Counted from the first letter of the stretch, positions 26,055 to 35,591 are shown. The stretch is DNA of 64,000 nucleotides from Bacteroidales bacterium M8 (GCA_001689495.1 LUJS01000004.1:16620-80619); one strand, 5' to 3'. Notes: a model not told the origin generated them from the letters alone. Translations and numbers: made by a program.

Positions 26055-27184
26055 CAGCTCATGCGGTTTTTATAGTCCTCGTATGTGAACTGCCTCAGAT
26101 ACCGGCACTCGCCATGCTTGTCGCACAGCACCATCGAGGGGTGCTGTATGCCGTTGAACATGGTGGTCTTGACGGTGGTATAGTGATTCATGTCCTCGAG
26201 CGTCAGGCGGTCGCCGGCCTTGAGGGGCGCGGCGAATGTCCAGTCGCCCACATAGTCGCCGCTCAGGCACGAGTTGCCGCCGAGACGATAGACGGGCAGT
26301 CCCTCGGCCTCGGGCACGCTCTCGGTTATGGCGGGCTTGTAGGGCATCTCGAGACAGTCGGGCATGTGGCAGGCGAACGAGGCGTCGATTATGGCCGTCC
26401 TGACGCCCTGATTCTCGACCACGTCGAGCACCGAGGTTATCAGGTCGCCCGTGCGCCACGTGAACGCGCTCCCCGGCTCCATCACCACCTTGAGCCACGG
26501 ATAGCGGGCACGGAAGTCGCGCAACAGCCCTATCAGGTGGTCGGTATCATACCCCTCGCGGGTCATCAGGTGCCCGCCGCCGAAGTTGACCCACTTGACC
26601 TGTGGCAGCCAGCGGCCAAACTGTGCCTCGAATGCCGCGAGCACCTTGGCCAGATCGTATGAGGTGCTCTCGCACAGCGCGTGGAAGTGCAGGCCCTCTA
26701 TCCCCTCGGGCAATCCGTCGGCGAGACCGTCGGCGGTGACACCGAATCTCGAGCCGGGCAGGGCGGGATTGTATATCTCGGTGTCTATGACCGAGCACTG
26801 GGGATTGACCCTCAGGCCGGGCGAGACACCCGCCTCGAGGGCACGCGCGCCATATCGCTCCCACTGCGACAGCGAGTTGAAGGTGATGTGCGTGGCGCGG
26901 CTCAGAAACTCGTCTATCGTCGCCGGGGTGTAGACCGGACAATAGACATGGGCCTCGCCACCGAGCTCGTCGTTGCCCAGACGCAGCTCGTTGAGCGAGC
27001 TGGCCGTGAAGTCGCGGTTATACTCGCGCACGATGTCGAACGTGCGCCACAGGGCATTGGCCTTGAAGGCCATGATGATGTTGACGCCCGCCTCGCGCTC
27101 GACACGGTTTATCAGTTCGAGATTGCGGCGCAGGCGATCCTCATAGACTATGTAGAACGGAGTGGGAATATCTTGGATTTTCAT
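26054..27184 (-). CDS. nspC: Carboxynorspermidine decarboxylase
   Basis: A 376-residue PLP-dependent fold-III decarboxylase that makes (nor)spermidine from its carboxy precursor, the step used for polyamines in Bacteroidales. The PLP lysine is in MAFKANALW (residues ~38-46), GLHFHALCES and NFGGGHLMTREGYD form the phosphate and substrate loops, and the C-terminal LGGNSCLSGDYVGDW supplies the Cys and Asp of the active site. Length is normal. It overlaps uvrD by four bases (ATGA). Confidence 0.93.
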   Translation of the reverse strand: MKIQDIPTPFYIVYEDRLRRNLELINRVEREAGVNIIMAFKANALWRTFDIVREYNRDFTASSLNELRLGNDELGGEAHVYCPVYTPATIDEFLSRATHITFNSLSQWERYGARALEAGVSPGLRVNPQCSVIDTEIYNPALPGSRFGVTADGLADGLPEGIEGLHFHALCESTSYDLAKVLAAFEAQFGRWLPQVKWVNFGGGHLMTREGYDTDHLIGLLRDFRARYPWLKVVMEPGSAFTWRTGDLITSVLDVVENQGVRTAIIDASFACHMPDCLEMPYKPAITESVPEAEGLPVYRLGGNSCLSGDYVGDWTFAAPLKAGDRLTLEDMNHYTTVKTTMFNGIQHPSMVLCDKHGECRYLRQFTYEDYKNRMS

Positions 27185-29511
27185 ACGATTGCGAATTTGG
27201 CATATTTGAACAGCAGTACTCTCTGCGGCGTGTCGTCGTTGTCGAACTCGACCAGCATCCTCGGCCCTACGCCATCGGTCAGGACCTCGGTCACCGTGCC
27301 GGTGCCGAAACGCGGATGGTGTATCCTCGTGCCCGGACTCACCTCATCGGATGTATGCTGGACAAAACCGGCATCGGGCACCGCCGAGGTGGGGGCGGCT
27401 GCGGGCGCGGGCCTGTTGCCGCGTATATCGGAGAGCGAGCGGGCCGTCCCGACCATTGACCGGCCGAAATCATAGCGCGTCTCGCGCACGGGCCTCGACA
27501 TCGGGGCGCTCACGTCAGTGCCGCCGGCGTTGAGATACTTGCGGTCTATCTCCTTGAGGAAGGGGGATATGAATGTGCTCATGAAGTTGCCGTTCCTGAA
27601 ACGCTGCGTGGCATAGCTCATCATGCAATAGTTTCGGGCGCGGGTTATGGCCACATATAGCAGGCGGCGCTCCTCCTCGATCTCGGCCTGTGAGCCCTGA
27701 GCCATCGACGAGGGGAACAGGCCATCCTCGACGCCTACGATAAAGACATTGTTGAACTCAAGGCCCTTGGCCGAGTGGACGGTCATCAGCGTGACGCGGT
27801 CCTCGGACCCGGTGTCGTCCGAGTCCTGATCGGTCGACAGCGACACCGTGGTCAGAAATCCCGACATGGTCAGCAGTGACGGGTCATCGGTCCCCGAGGT
27901 CTCGCGGGTCTCCTCGACAAAGGCGCGCACGGCCCCGAGCAGCTCGTTCAGATTCTCCTTCTTGGATATGTTCTCGGGGGTCGTGTCGCTGTCATACATC
28001 GTGGCCATGCCGGTATCCTTGAGTATGTTGTATGCCAGCACGTCGGCGGGGACCCTCTCGTCGTCCATGTCGATGAACCGCTCTATCAGCATGGCAAACT
28101 CGCCCAGCTTCTTGCGGGCGGCGCCCTTGACCTCGGCTGGTATCATCTCGGGGGTCGTCAGCACGTACCACAGGCTGCGGTTGTTGCGCATGGCCGCGCT
28201 CTGCAGCCTCTGCACGGTGGTATCGCCTATGCCTCGCGCCGGATAGTTTATCACCCTGCGCAGGGCCTCGTCATCGTCGGGATTGACCGCGAGGCGGAAG
28301 TATGCCAGCGCGTCCTTGACCTCCTTGCGCTGATAGAAAGACAGGCCACCATATATTCTGTACGGTATGTTGCGCTTGCGCAACGCCTCCTCGAGCACGC
28401 GGCTCTGGGCGTTGGTGCGATAGAGTATGGCAAAGTCGTTGAAGGCATCGCCGGTGCTGACCCTCTGCTGCGACAGGCGGGCGGCCACCTTGTATGATTC
28501 CTCCATGTCAGAGAAGCACTTCACCACGTCGACCCGCTCGCCCTTCGAGTTCTCTGAATACACATTCTTGGGTATCTGCTCGCGGTTGCGGGCTATCAGG
28601 CTCCCGGCGGCGTTGATGATGTTCTGGGTCGAACGATAGTTGCGCTCCAGCTTGAACGTGCGCAGCTCGGGGAAGTCCTCGCGCAGATGCAGTATGTTGC
28701 CTATGTTGGCTCCGCGAAACGAATAGATGCTCTGGGCATCGTCGCCCACCACGCAGAGCCGCTTGTGCTTGCGCACCAGCTTCTCGACGATGCGGTGCTG
28801 ACAGGCGTTGGTGTCCTGATACTCGTCCACCAGCACATACATGAACCGCTCCTGATACATCTCGGCCACCTCGGGGTGCTCGTCGAACAGCCTGTTGGTG
28901 AAGAACAGCAGGTCGTCGAAATCCATGGCGTCGGCTATGGCGCAGCGCTCGGCATAGAGGCGATATATGTGCGCCACCTTCGGGCGGCCGTTCTTGGCGT
29001 CGGCCTCCATCAGCCCACGGCTGCGGGCATAGTCGTCGGGCGAGATCAGCGCATTCTTGGCGTTGGAGATCTCACCCAATACCGTCGCGGGCTTATACTG
29101 CTTGTCGTCCAGCCCCAGCTCCTTGATAATATTCTTGACAAGGTTGCGCGAGTCTGCCGCATCGTATATCGTAAATGTAGGCTTGAACCCGAGCAGAGGC
29201 GCGTGGGCACGCAATATGCGCGAGAAGATGGAGTGGAAGGTGCCTATTCCATACATTACACTTGTCACCTTACCTAACATTCCCTCGATGCGCTCGCGCA
29301 TCTCGCGGGCAGCCTTGTTGGTGAAGGTCAGGGCGAGTATCCTCCACGGCGGGACACCCATCTCGAGCAGGTGCAGTATCTTGTAAGTGATGACGCGGGT
29401 CTTGCCTGAACCGGCCCCCGCAATGACCAGCTGAGGCCCGTCGAGATACTCGACAGCCTCGCGTTGCTGCTGATTGAGCCGGCTGAGATATGTTTCGGGG
29501 TCCTGTGTCAT
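27181..29511 (-). CDS. uvrD: UvrD/PcrA-type ATP-dependent DNA helicase
   Basis: A 776-residue superfamily 1A 3'-5' helicase used in nucleotide excision repair and removal of recombination intermediates. Motifs are in order: Q motif LNQQQREAVEYLDGPQLVIA, Walker A GAGSGKTRVIT, motif Ia TFTNKAAREM, motif II VDEYQDTN, motif III GDDAQSIYSFRGA, motif IV ERNYRS, motif V MTVHSAKGLEFNNVF and motif VI VAITRARNY. A C-terminal Tudor-like tail (VSPGTRIHHPRFGTG) is typical of the PcrA branch. It is the first gene of a five-gene operon ending in radC. Confidence 0.95.
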   Translation of the reverse strand: MTQDPETYLSRLNQQQREAVEYLDGPQLVIAGAGSGKTRVITYKILHLLEMGVPPWRILALTFTNKAAREMRERIEGMLGKVTSVMYGIGTFHSIFSRILRAHAPLLGFKPTFTIYDAADSRNLVKNIIKELGLDDKQYKPATVLGEISNAKNALISPDDYARSRGLMEADAKNGRPKVAHIYRLYAERCAIADAMDFDDLLFFTNRLFDEHPEVAEMYQERFMYVLVDEYQDTNACQHRIVEKLVRKHKRLCVVGDDAQSIYSFRGANIGNILHLREDFPELRTFKLERNYRSTQNIINAAGSLIARNREQIPKNVYSENSKGERVDVVKCFSDMEESYKVAARLSQQRVSTGDAFNDFAILYRTNAQSRVLEEALRKRNIPYRIYGGLSFYQRKEVKDALAYFRLAVNPDDDEALRRVINYPARGIGDTTVQRLQSAAMRNNRSLWYVLTTPEMIPAEVKGAARKKLGEFAMLIERFIDMDDERVPADVLAYNILKDTGMATMYDSDTTPENISKKENLNELLGAVRAFVEETRETSGTDDPSLLTMSGFLTTVSLSTDQDSDDTGSEDRVTLMTVHSAKGLEFNNVFIVGVEDGLFPSSMAQGSQAEIEEERRLLYVAITRARNYCMMSYATQRFRNGNFMSTFISPFLKEIDRKYLNAGGTDVSAPMSRPVRETRYDFGRSMVGTARSLSDIRGNRPAPAAAPTSAVPDAGFVQHTSDEVSPGTRIHHPRFGTGTVTEVLTDGVGPRMLVEFDNDDTPQRVLLFKYAKFAIV

Positions 29512-29546
29512 TTACTTGTGATATGATTCGTCATAATATATGAAGT

Positions 29547-29580
29547 GCAAAAATAGCGAATTTCCACCAAACCCACCAAA
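29547..29580 (-). promoter_or_regulatory. uvrD operon promoter
   Basis: On the minus strand TTTG at 29580-29577, 21 bases, then TATTTTTG at 29555-29548, giving a start point shortly before the uvrD ATG at 29511. It forms one arm of the inverted repeat described at 29547-29694. Confidence 0.65.
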
Positions 29581-29662
29581 GATTCACGACTTTTATGGAA
29601 AAGAGATTTCGCGGTGCTACAGACGGGAACATATGAGAGGAATATATAAATGGCGTGAATGG

Positions 29663-29693
29663 TTGGGGATTTGGTGGAAATTTGCTATTTTTG
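29663..29693 (+). promoter_or_regulatory. C69 dipeptidase promoter
   Basis: TTG at 29663-29665, 20 bases, then TATTTTTG at 29686-29693. The ATG follows at 29714. It is the mirror copy of the uvrD promoter. Confidence 0.65.
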
Positions 29694-29713
29694 CAGTGTA
29701 TATATTATCAAGA

Positions 29714-31360
29714 ATGAAGACACAGATGAAGATAACTGCAGCAGTGGCTGCTCTGGCGCTTGCCGTTCCGGCGGGCGCGCTGGGCTGCACAAGCCTCGTG
29801 GCGGGCAAGAACGCCACTCCCGACGGGTCGGTGCTGGTGACCTATGCCGCCGATTCGCATACCCTCTATGGCGAGCTATATCACACTCCCGGCGGCAAGC
29901 ATGAGCCGGGCGCGATGCGCAAGGTGGTCGAGTGGGATACCGGCAAGCCTCTCGGCGAGATTCCGCAGCCCGAGGTGACATACACCACCATGGGCAACAT
30001 GAACGAGCACGGCCTGACCATCGTGGAGAGCACGTGGGGCGGCCGCGAGGAGCTGGCCGACACGACGGGCCTGATCGACTATGGCTCGCTGATATACATT
30101 GCCCTCGAGCGCGCGAAGACTCCACGCGAAGCCATCAAGGTTATGACCGATCTGGTCAAGGAACATGGCTATTGCTCGGAGGGCGAGTCGTTTACCATCG
30201 CCGACGCCAACGAGGCGTGGATCATGGAGCTGATAGGCAAGGGCGGCAAGGAGAAGGGCGCCGTGTGGGTGGCCCGCCGCGTGCCCGACGACTGCATCTC
30301 GGGCCATGCCAACTTTCCGCGCATACACAAGTTTGACCGCAAGGACAAGGAGAACACCATCTGTTCGCCCGACGTGATAGACTTTGCCCGCAAGATGGGA
30401 TACTATAAGGGCAAGGATGAGGATTTCAGCTTCTCGAGCGCATACTGCGAGCTCGACGGCACGGCCACCCGCGGCTGCGACGGACGTGTGTGGAGCTACT
30501 TCAACCGCTTTGCCGACGGCATGGACCGCTATCTGCCGTGGATTCTCGAGTCCGAGGGCGAGGTGATGCCCCTCTTTGTCAAGCCCGACCGCAAGGTGAG
30601 CGTCAACGACATGAAGTGGGCCATGCGCGACCACTTCGAGGGCACGCCGATGGACATGACCAAGGATGTCGGCGCGGGTCCCTACAGCTCGCCCTATCGC
30701 TGGAGGCCGATGACATTCAAAGTGGACGGCGTGGAGTATCTTAACGAGCGCGCCACGGCCACACAGCAGACCGGATTCTCGCTGGTGTCGCAGATGAACG
30801 CCTCGCACCCCGAGGGGATGAGGGGAATACTCTGGTTTGGCGTCGACGACACCAACACCTGCGTCTATGTGCCCGTCTACAACTCGATGACCGCCGTGCC
30901 CCGCGAGTTTGCCGTCGGCAACGGCGACATGCTCAACCTGTCGTGGGATGCCGCATTCTGGGTCAACAACTACGTGGCCAATCAGGCATATCACCGCTAC
31001 TCGCAGATGATACCCGACATTCGCCGCGTGCAGAAGGCCGAGGAGGCTACGCTCGAGGCCGAGGTCGACTCGCTCAAGACCGCCGTGGCCTCGATGACGC
31101 CCGCCGATGCCCGCGCCGCCCTTCAGGCCCACACCGAGATGGCCTCGGCACGCTATCTGAAGAACTATCGCGCCCTCGGGGACTATCTGCTGGTCAAGTA
31201 TCTGGACGGCAACGTCAAGAAGGAGAAGGACGGCACGTTCGAGCGCACGGCCCACGGCATGTGCGCGTCGCCCGACTTCCCCGGCTATGACGAGCGCCAT
31301 TATCGCGCCATCGCCAAGGAGACAGGCAACCACCTGAAGGTGCGCGAGATAAAGAAATGA
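29714..31360 (+). CDS. C69 family dipeptidase (secreted)
   Basis: Ntn-hydrolase dipeptidase of MEROPS family C69 (PepD type). The ATG at 29714 (MKTQMKITAAV) begins a signal peptide and follows the promoter; the open frame to 29540 would put the start inside the regulatory region. After the leader comes GCTSLVAGKNATPDGSVL, in which Cys25 is the expected N-terminal nucleophile exposed by processing. Other family elements are NEHGLTIVESTWGGRE and SFTIADANEAWIMELIG. The 548 residues are of normal length. Export suggests use of extracellular peptides. Confidence 0.9.
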   Translation: MKTQMKITAAVAALALAVPAGALGCTSLVAGKNATPDGSVLVTYAADSHTLYGELYHTPGGKHEPGAMRKVVEWDTGKPLGEIPQPEVTYTTMGNMNEHGLTIVESTWGGREELADTTGLIDYGSLIYIALERAKTPREAIKVMTDLVKEHGYCSEGESFTIADANEAWIMELIGKGGKEKGAVWVARRVPDDCISGHANFPRIHKFDRKDKENTICSPDVIDFARKMGYYKGKDEDFSFSSAYCELDGTATRGCDGRVWSYFNRFADGMDRYLPWILESEGEVMPLFVKPDRKVSVNDMKWAMRDHFEGTPMDMTKDVGAGPYSSPYRWRPMTFKVDGVEYLNERATATQQTGFSLVSQMNASHPEGMRGILWFGVDDTNTCVYVPVYNSMTAVPREFAVGNGDMLNLSWDAAFWVNNYVANQAYHRYSQMIPDIRRVQKAEEATLEAEVDSLKTAVASMTPADARAALQAHTEMASARYLKNYRALGDYLLVKYLDGNVKKEKDGTFERTAHGMCASPDFPGYDERHYRAIAKETGNHLKVREIKK

Positions 31361-31376
31361 CGTCAAACTGACTCCG

Positions 31377-31414
31377 AATCCCCGGCCCCGAGACACGGAT
31401 GCCGGGGATTTTTA
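31377..31414 (+). terminator. Rho-independent terminator after C69 gene
   Basis: AATCCCCGGC and GCCGGGGATT pair around a 14-base loop and are followed by TTTAT. It lies 17 bases beyond the stop. Confidence 0.8.
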
Positions 31415-31562
31415 TATCCAAAAGGGATTGAGACAGTCGATTTTGTGTTAAAATATTTAAAATCCGTATAAATATTCCGTATTTTGCGTAAATTGCAATG
31501 ATTTTATATCAGACCACACAAAAACAACTATTTACTAATCCCCCAATTTCAACTATTCAAGA

Positions 31563-32276
31563 ATGAAGAAGTATCTTGCAGAAATGATCGGAACATTCGT
31601 TCTGGTCCTCATGGGCTGCGGCAGCGCGATCTTCGCGGGCATCGGTCTCGGAACGACCGGCTATGGCGTGTCGACACTCGGCGTGGCCATGGCCTTCGGC
31701 CTCTCTGTAGTCGCCATGGCCTATACCATCGGCGGCATCTCTGGATGCCACATCAATCCCGCCATCACGCTGGGCGTGTGGGCCAACGGCCGCATGAAGA
31801 GCGCCGAGGCCATGATGTACATGCTGTTTCAGGTATTCGGCGCGCTGATAGCCTCGGCCGTGCTGTACGTGCTGGTTCACACCGGCAACGAGGCCGGCCT
31901 GAACGCCGTGTTCAACTCGACCACCACCAACGGCGCCAACTCGTTCATGGAGGGCAACATGGTGCCCGCCTTCATCGCCGAGTTCATCTTCACCTTCATA
32001 TTTGTGCTGACCGTGCTCGGCACCACCGACTCCAAGCAGGGCGCCGGCAATCTGGCCGGTCTGGCCATCGGCCTGTGTCTGGTGCTGGTGCACATCGCCT
32101 GCATCCCCATCACCGGTACCTCGGTCAACCCCGCCCGTTCTATCGGCCCGGCCATCTTCGCCGCCATCGAGGGCAACAGCCTGCCCCTGTCGCAGCTGTG
32201 GCTGTTCATCGTCGCTCCCTGTCTGGGCGCCCTCTTCAGCTCGGCTGTATGGAACGTGATCAGCTCGAAGAAGTAA
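31563..32276 (+). CDS. aqpZ: Aquaporin Z (MIP family)
   Basis: A 237-residue water channel with six membrane helices and two half-helices carrying the NPA boxes: HINPAITLG and SVNPARSIGP. The second NPA loop with Arg after it and the small residues around the pore are those of water-selective AqpZ, not the glycerol facilitator. Length is normal. A 202-base region with an AT-rich leader precedes it; no clean TAnnTTTG box is present (closest TATTTTG near 31480). Confidence 0.94.
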   Translation: MKKYLAEMIGTFVLVLMGCGSAIFAGIGLGTTGYGVSTLGVAMAFGLSVVAMAYTIGGISGCHINPAITLGVWANGRMKSAEAMMYMLFQVFGALIASAVLYVLVHTGNEAGLNAVFNSTTTNGANSFMEGNMVPAFIAEFIFTFIFVLTVLGTTDSKQGAGNLAGLAIGLCLVLVHIACIPITGTSVNPARSIGPAIFAAIEGNSLPLSQLWLFIVAPCLGALFSSAVWNVISSKK

Positions 32277-32295
32277 CATACCCAAAATAGAAAAA

Positions 32296-32334
32296 ACGGA
32301 TGCCGGTTCCGAACATGCGGAGTCCGGCATCCGT
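32296..32334. terminator. Hairpin between aqpZ and ypfJ
   Basis: ACGGATGCCGG and CCGGCATCCGT form an 11-bp stem. On the minus strand a run of six T follows, so the U-run is better for the opposite direction, although only plus-strand genes flank it. On the plus strand it is followed by TATCTAAAAT. Confidence 0.6.
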
Positions 32335-32359
32335 TATCTAAAATAAAACCCTCAACGAT

Positions 32360-33211
32360 ATGAATCTGAACGGACGACGCGAAAGCTCGAATGTGAGCGA
32401 CCAGAGAGGCCGTCGCGGCGTGGGCCGCGGCCTGAAACTGGGTGGCGGCATAGGCGCCGTGATCATTGCGGCCATCATAGCATGGGTATCGGGCGGAAAT
32501 CCGCTCGACATCATCACCTCAAACGCCGGGCAGATGCTGGGCGGCGGGGGCATGACCGAGACCTCGCAGGAGTACACGCCGACGGCACAGGAAGAGGAGC
32601 TTGCCGAGTTCTCGCGCAAGATTCTGGCCGGCACCGAGGACGTGTGGACCAAGCTGTTCGAGCAGCAGGGCCTCGAGTACGAGGCGCCGACACTGGTGCT
32701 GTTCACCGACGCCGTGACCAGCGGATGCGGCAACGCATCGGCCTCGATGGGCCCGTTCTACTGCTCGGCCGACGAGAAGCTGTACATAGACCTGTCCTTC
32801 TTCTCGGAGATGCGCCAGACACTCGGGGCCGACGGTGACTTTGCATACGCATACGTCATAGCCCACGAGGTGGGACACCACGTGCAGCACCTGCTGGGGA
32901 CGCTCGACGACGCCCACTCGCGCATGTCGAGGATGAGCGAGGCCGACGCCAACAAGCTGAGCGTGGCCATCGAGCTGCAGGCCGACTATTATGCCGGCGT
33001 GTGGGCGCACCACGACAACGCCATGTTCGGATCGCTCGAGCCGGGAGACATCGAGGAGGCCATCGACGCCGCGCAGAAGATCGGCGACGACTATCTGCAA
33101 AAACGCGCTCAGGGCTATGCGGTGCCCGACTCGTTCACGCACGGAACATCCGAGCAGCGCATGCAGGCGCTCAATTCGGGCCTGCGGACTGGACAATTCC
33201 CCCAACGCTGA
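32360..33211 (+). CDS. ypfJ: YpfJ-type neutral zinc metallopeptidase
   Basis: A 283-residue putative zinc protease (DUF2342-like, neutral zinc metallopeptidase family). An N-terminal Arg/Gly-rich segment and one membrane helix (GGGIGAVIIAAIIAWV, 28-43) precede the protease region. The motif AHEVGHHVQHLLG gives HExGH at 169-173, and the third ligand region SVAIELQADYYAGVWA is downstream. GCGNASASMGPFYCS is also family-typical. The function in E. coli is not known. It is an independent unit between two hairpins. Confidence 0.88.
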   Translation: MNLNGRRESSNVSDQRGRRGVGRGLKLGGGIGAVIIAAIIAWVSGGNPLDIITSNAGQMLGGGGMTETSQEYTPTAQEEELAEFSRKILAGTEDVWTKLFEQQGLEYEAPTLVLFTDAVTSGCGNASASMGPFYCSADEKLYIDLSFFSEMRQTLGADGDFAYAYVIAHEVGHHVQHLLGTLDDAHSRMSRMSEADANKLSVAIELQADYYAGVWAHHDNAMFGSLEPGDIEEAIDAAQKIGDDYLQKRAQGYAVPDSFTHGTSEQRMQALNSGLRTGQFPQR

Positions 33212-33231
33212 CACAGAGCCTGAAAAAGATA

Positions 33232-33272
33232 CACGACAACGGGTCCGAAAGAGCATTTCGGGCCCGTCGTCG
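33232..33272 (+). terminator. Terminator after ypfJ
   Basis: ACGGGTCCGAAA pairs with TTTCGGGCCCGT around GAGCA, extended by an outer ACGAC/GTCGT pair. The trailing sequence GATTTTG is a weak U-run. Confidence 0.65.
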
Positions 33273-33293
33273 TGATTTTGAGGGGCGTTTTTC

Positions 33294-33324
33294 TTGATTA
33301 TAAGTGGATTTTTACCGAACTTTG
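33294..33324 (+). promoter_or_regulatory. Likely ugd promoter
   Basis: TTG at 33294-33296, 20 bases, then GAACTTTG at 33317-33324, a one-mismatch form of TAnnTTTG, 31 bases before the ugd ATG. Confidence 0.5.
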
Positions 33325-33354
33325 TGCCCGGATTAATCCCTAACAACACAAACG

Positions 33355-34662
33355 ATGAACATAGCAGTAGCCGGCACGGGCTATGTGGGGCTGAGCATAG
33401 CCACCCTGCTTGCCCAACACAACAAAGTCACTGCGGTGGACGTGATACCCGAGAAGGTCGAGAAGATAAACAACCGCATCTCGCCCATTCAGGACGAGTA
33501 TATCGAGAAGTATCTCGCCGAAAAAGAGCTCGACCTGACGGCCACGCTGGATGGCGCCAAGGCCTATGCCAACGCCGATTTCGTGGTGATAGCGGCCCCG
33601 ACTAACTATGACCCGGTCAAGAACTATTTCGACACCCACTGCATCGAGGACGTGATAGATCTGGTGCTCGAGGTGAATCCGGACGCCGTGATGGTGATCA
33701 AGTCGACCATCCCGGTGGGCTATTGCCGCAGCCTGTATGTCAAGTATGCCGCACGCGGCGTGAGGAGGATGAACCTGCTGTTCTCGCCCGAGTTCCTGCG
33801 CGAGAGCAAGGCCCTCTACGACAACCTCTATCCCAGCCGTATCATCGTGGGCTATCCAAAGATAATCGACAAGCCCGAGTTTGCCGAAGAGAACAAGGCC
33901 ATACTCTCGATGACCGACGTGGAATACATGGAATGCAAGGCGAGCGAGTTTGCATCGCTGCTGCAGCAGGGGGCCCTCAAGACCGACGTCCCCACCCTGT
34001 TCATGGGCATGAAGGAGGCCGAGGCCGTCAAGCTGTTTGCCAACACATATCTGGCGCTGCGCGTGAGCTATTTCAACGAGCTCGACACCTATGCCGAGAT
34101 CAAGGGCCTCGACTCGCAGGCCATCATCGAGGGGATAGGTCTGGACCCGCGCATCGGCACGCACTACAACAATCCGTCGTTCGGATATGGCGGTTACTGC
34201 CTGCCCAAGGACACCAAGCAGTTGCTGGCCAACTATGCCGACGTGCCCCAGCAGATGATGACGGCCATAGTCGAGAGCAACCGCACGCGCAAGGACTTCA
34301 TAGCCGATCAGGTGCTGCATCTGGCAGGATACTATACATATAGCAGCGCCAACCGCTATGACGCCTCGAGAGAGAAGCCCTGCGTGATCGGGGTGTATCG
34401 CCTGACGATGAAATCGAACTCTGACAACTTCCGCCAGTCGTCGATTCAGGGCGTGATGAAGCGCATCAAGGCCAAGGGTGCCGAGGTGATAATCTATGAG
34501 CCGACGCTCGAGGACGGCTCGACATTCTTCGGCAGCCGCGTGGTCAACGACCTCGCCAAGTTCAAGGCGCAGGCCGATGCCATCGTGGCAAACCGCTATG
34601 ACAGCGCGCTGGACGACGTCGAGGCCAAGGTCTATACCCGCGACCTGTTCCGCAGAGACTGA
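33355..34662 (+). CDS. ugd: Nucleotide-sugar (UDP-glucose 6-) dehydrogenase
   Basis: NAD-dependent four-electron dehydrogenase that makes UDP-glucuronate or a related sugar acid for capsule or LPS. The Rossmann motif is IAVAGTGYVGLSIATLL (residues 3-19), the dimer helix segment contains EAVKLFANTYLALRVSYFNE, and the catalytic Cys is in FGYGGYCLPKDTKQL. The length of 435 residues is normal. Substrate specificity (UDP-glucose against UDP-HexNAc) cannot be fixed from sequence, but the GGYCLPKDT form favours UDP-glucose. It is followed five bases later by a repeat array. Confidence 0.88.
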   Translation: MNIAVAGTGYVGLSIATLLAQHNKVTAVDVIPEKVEKINNRISPIQDEYIEKYLAEKELDLTATLDGAKAYANADFVVIAAPTNYDPVKNYFDTHCIEDVIDLVLEVNPDAVMVIKSTIPVGYCRSLYVKYAARGVRRMNLLFSPEFLRESKALYDNLYPSRIIVGYPKIIDKPEFAEENKAILSMTDVEYMECKASEFASLLQQGALKTDVPTLFMGMKEAEAVKLFANTYLALRVSYFNELDTYAEIKGLDSQAIIEGIGLDPRIGTHYNNPSFGYGGYCLPKDTKQLLANYADVPQQMMTAIVESNRTRKDFIADQVLHLAGYYTYSSANRYDASREKPCVIGVYRLTMKSNSDNFRQSSIQGVMKRIKAKGAEVIIYEPTLEDGSTFFGSRVVNDLAKFKAQADAIVANRYDSALDDVEAKVYTRDLFRRD

Positions 34663-34667
34663 GAATA

Positions 34668-34705
34668 GGTTATGGGGTTATAAGGTTATAGGGTTATGGG
34701 GTTAT
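34668..34705 (+). repeat. GGTTAT-type short tandem array after ugd
   Basis: Units of the GGTTATGG / GGTTATAA / GGTTATAG type, five in a row, beginning five bases after the ugd stop in the same orientation as the gene. Compare 8169 and 57806. Confidence 0.85.
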
Positions 34706-34787
34706 CCTATATACCTATTATAATAAATCCAACAGAAACGAATTCATCAACATACAATAAAACCAATTAAAATCTAACCGAGAGACA

Positions 34788-35591
34788 ATGAAAATTTCAT
34801 TCCGTTCACTCATCCTTTCACTTGCATTGGCCGCCGCAGTGCCCGTGTCGGCCCAGTTTAACCTCGGCCGCGCCATCAGCGCCGGCTCAAAGGCAGTTCA
34901 GGCACTGACCATCACAGACGAGCAGATGGCACAGTACGTGCGCGAGTCTGTCGACTGGATGGACAAGCACAATCCCGTCGCCGCTGCCGACGACCCCTAC
35001 ACCATCCGCCTCAACAAGCTTGTCGAGGGTCTCGACAAGGCCGACGGCATACCCTTGAACTTCAAGGTCTACAAGGTCATCGACGTCAACGCATTCGCCT
35101 GCCCCGACGGCAGCGTCAGGGTATTCTCGTCGCTGATGGACATCATGAACGACGACGAGCTGCTCGGCGTCATCGGCCATGAGCTGGGTCACGTGGCCAA
35201 GCACCACTCGAAGAAGCAGTTCAAGCAGGCCCTGCTGACATCGGCCGCCAAGGATGCCATCGCATCGGCCAACGGCAAGGTGGCAGCCCTGACAGACTCG
35301 CAGCTCGGCGACCTGTCCGAGGCCCTTCTGAGCAGCAACTATTCGCGCAAGCAGGAGAGCGAGGCCGACGACTTCGGCTATGAGTTCCTCAAGGAGAACG
35401 GCAAGAATCCGTGGGCCATGGCAATGGCGTTCAAGAAGATGTCGCAGCTCGAGGAGCAGAACGGCGGCGGCAAGCAGAGCACCATGAGCAAGATGTTCTC
35501 GTCGCACCCCGACACCAAGGCCCGCATCGCCAACATGGAGAAGCGTGCCGAGAAGGACAAAATCGCCAAGCCCGAATCAATGACCGAGTAA
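34788..35591 (+). CDS. M48 family metallopeptidase (BepA/YcaL-like)
   Basis: A 267-residue exported zinc protease. The signal peptide (MKISFRSLILSLALAAAVPVSA) shows a signal peptidase I site, and no membrane anchor is visible. The metal motif is IGHELGHVAKHHSKK with HELGH at 131-135; the third ligand is Glu192 in QESEADDFG. The final HPDTKARIANMEKRAE is seen in Bacteroidales homologues. It resembles periplasmic BepA-type quality-control proteases but lacks the TPR region. It stands alone, with a strong terminator after it. Confidence 0.88.
   Translation: MKISFRSLILSLALAAAVPVSAQFNLGRAISAGSKAVQALTITDEQMAQYVRESVDWMDKHNPVAAADDPYTIRLNKLVEGLDKADGIPLNFKVYKVIDVNAFACPDGSVRVFSSLMDIMNDDELLGVIGHELGHVAKHHSKKQFKQALLTSAAKDAIASANGKVAALTDSQLGDLSEALLSSNYSRKQESEADDFGYEFLKENGKNPWAMAMAFKKMSQLEEQNGGGKQSTMSKMFSSHPDTKARIANMEKRAEKDKIAKPESMTE

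Larger units (their letters stand above)
29547..29694. repeat. Large imperfect inverted repeat holding two divergent promoters
   Basis: The ~45 bases at 29547-29591 and the reverse complement of 29651-29694 match at roughly 85 percent by eye. The shared blocks are GCAAAAATAGC, AATTTCCACCAAA and ATTCACG, in the same order. A spacer of about 60 bases separates the arms. Each arm contains a TATTTTTG -7 box facing outward, one for uvrD and one for the C69 peptidase gene. Confidence 0.8.
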
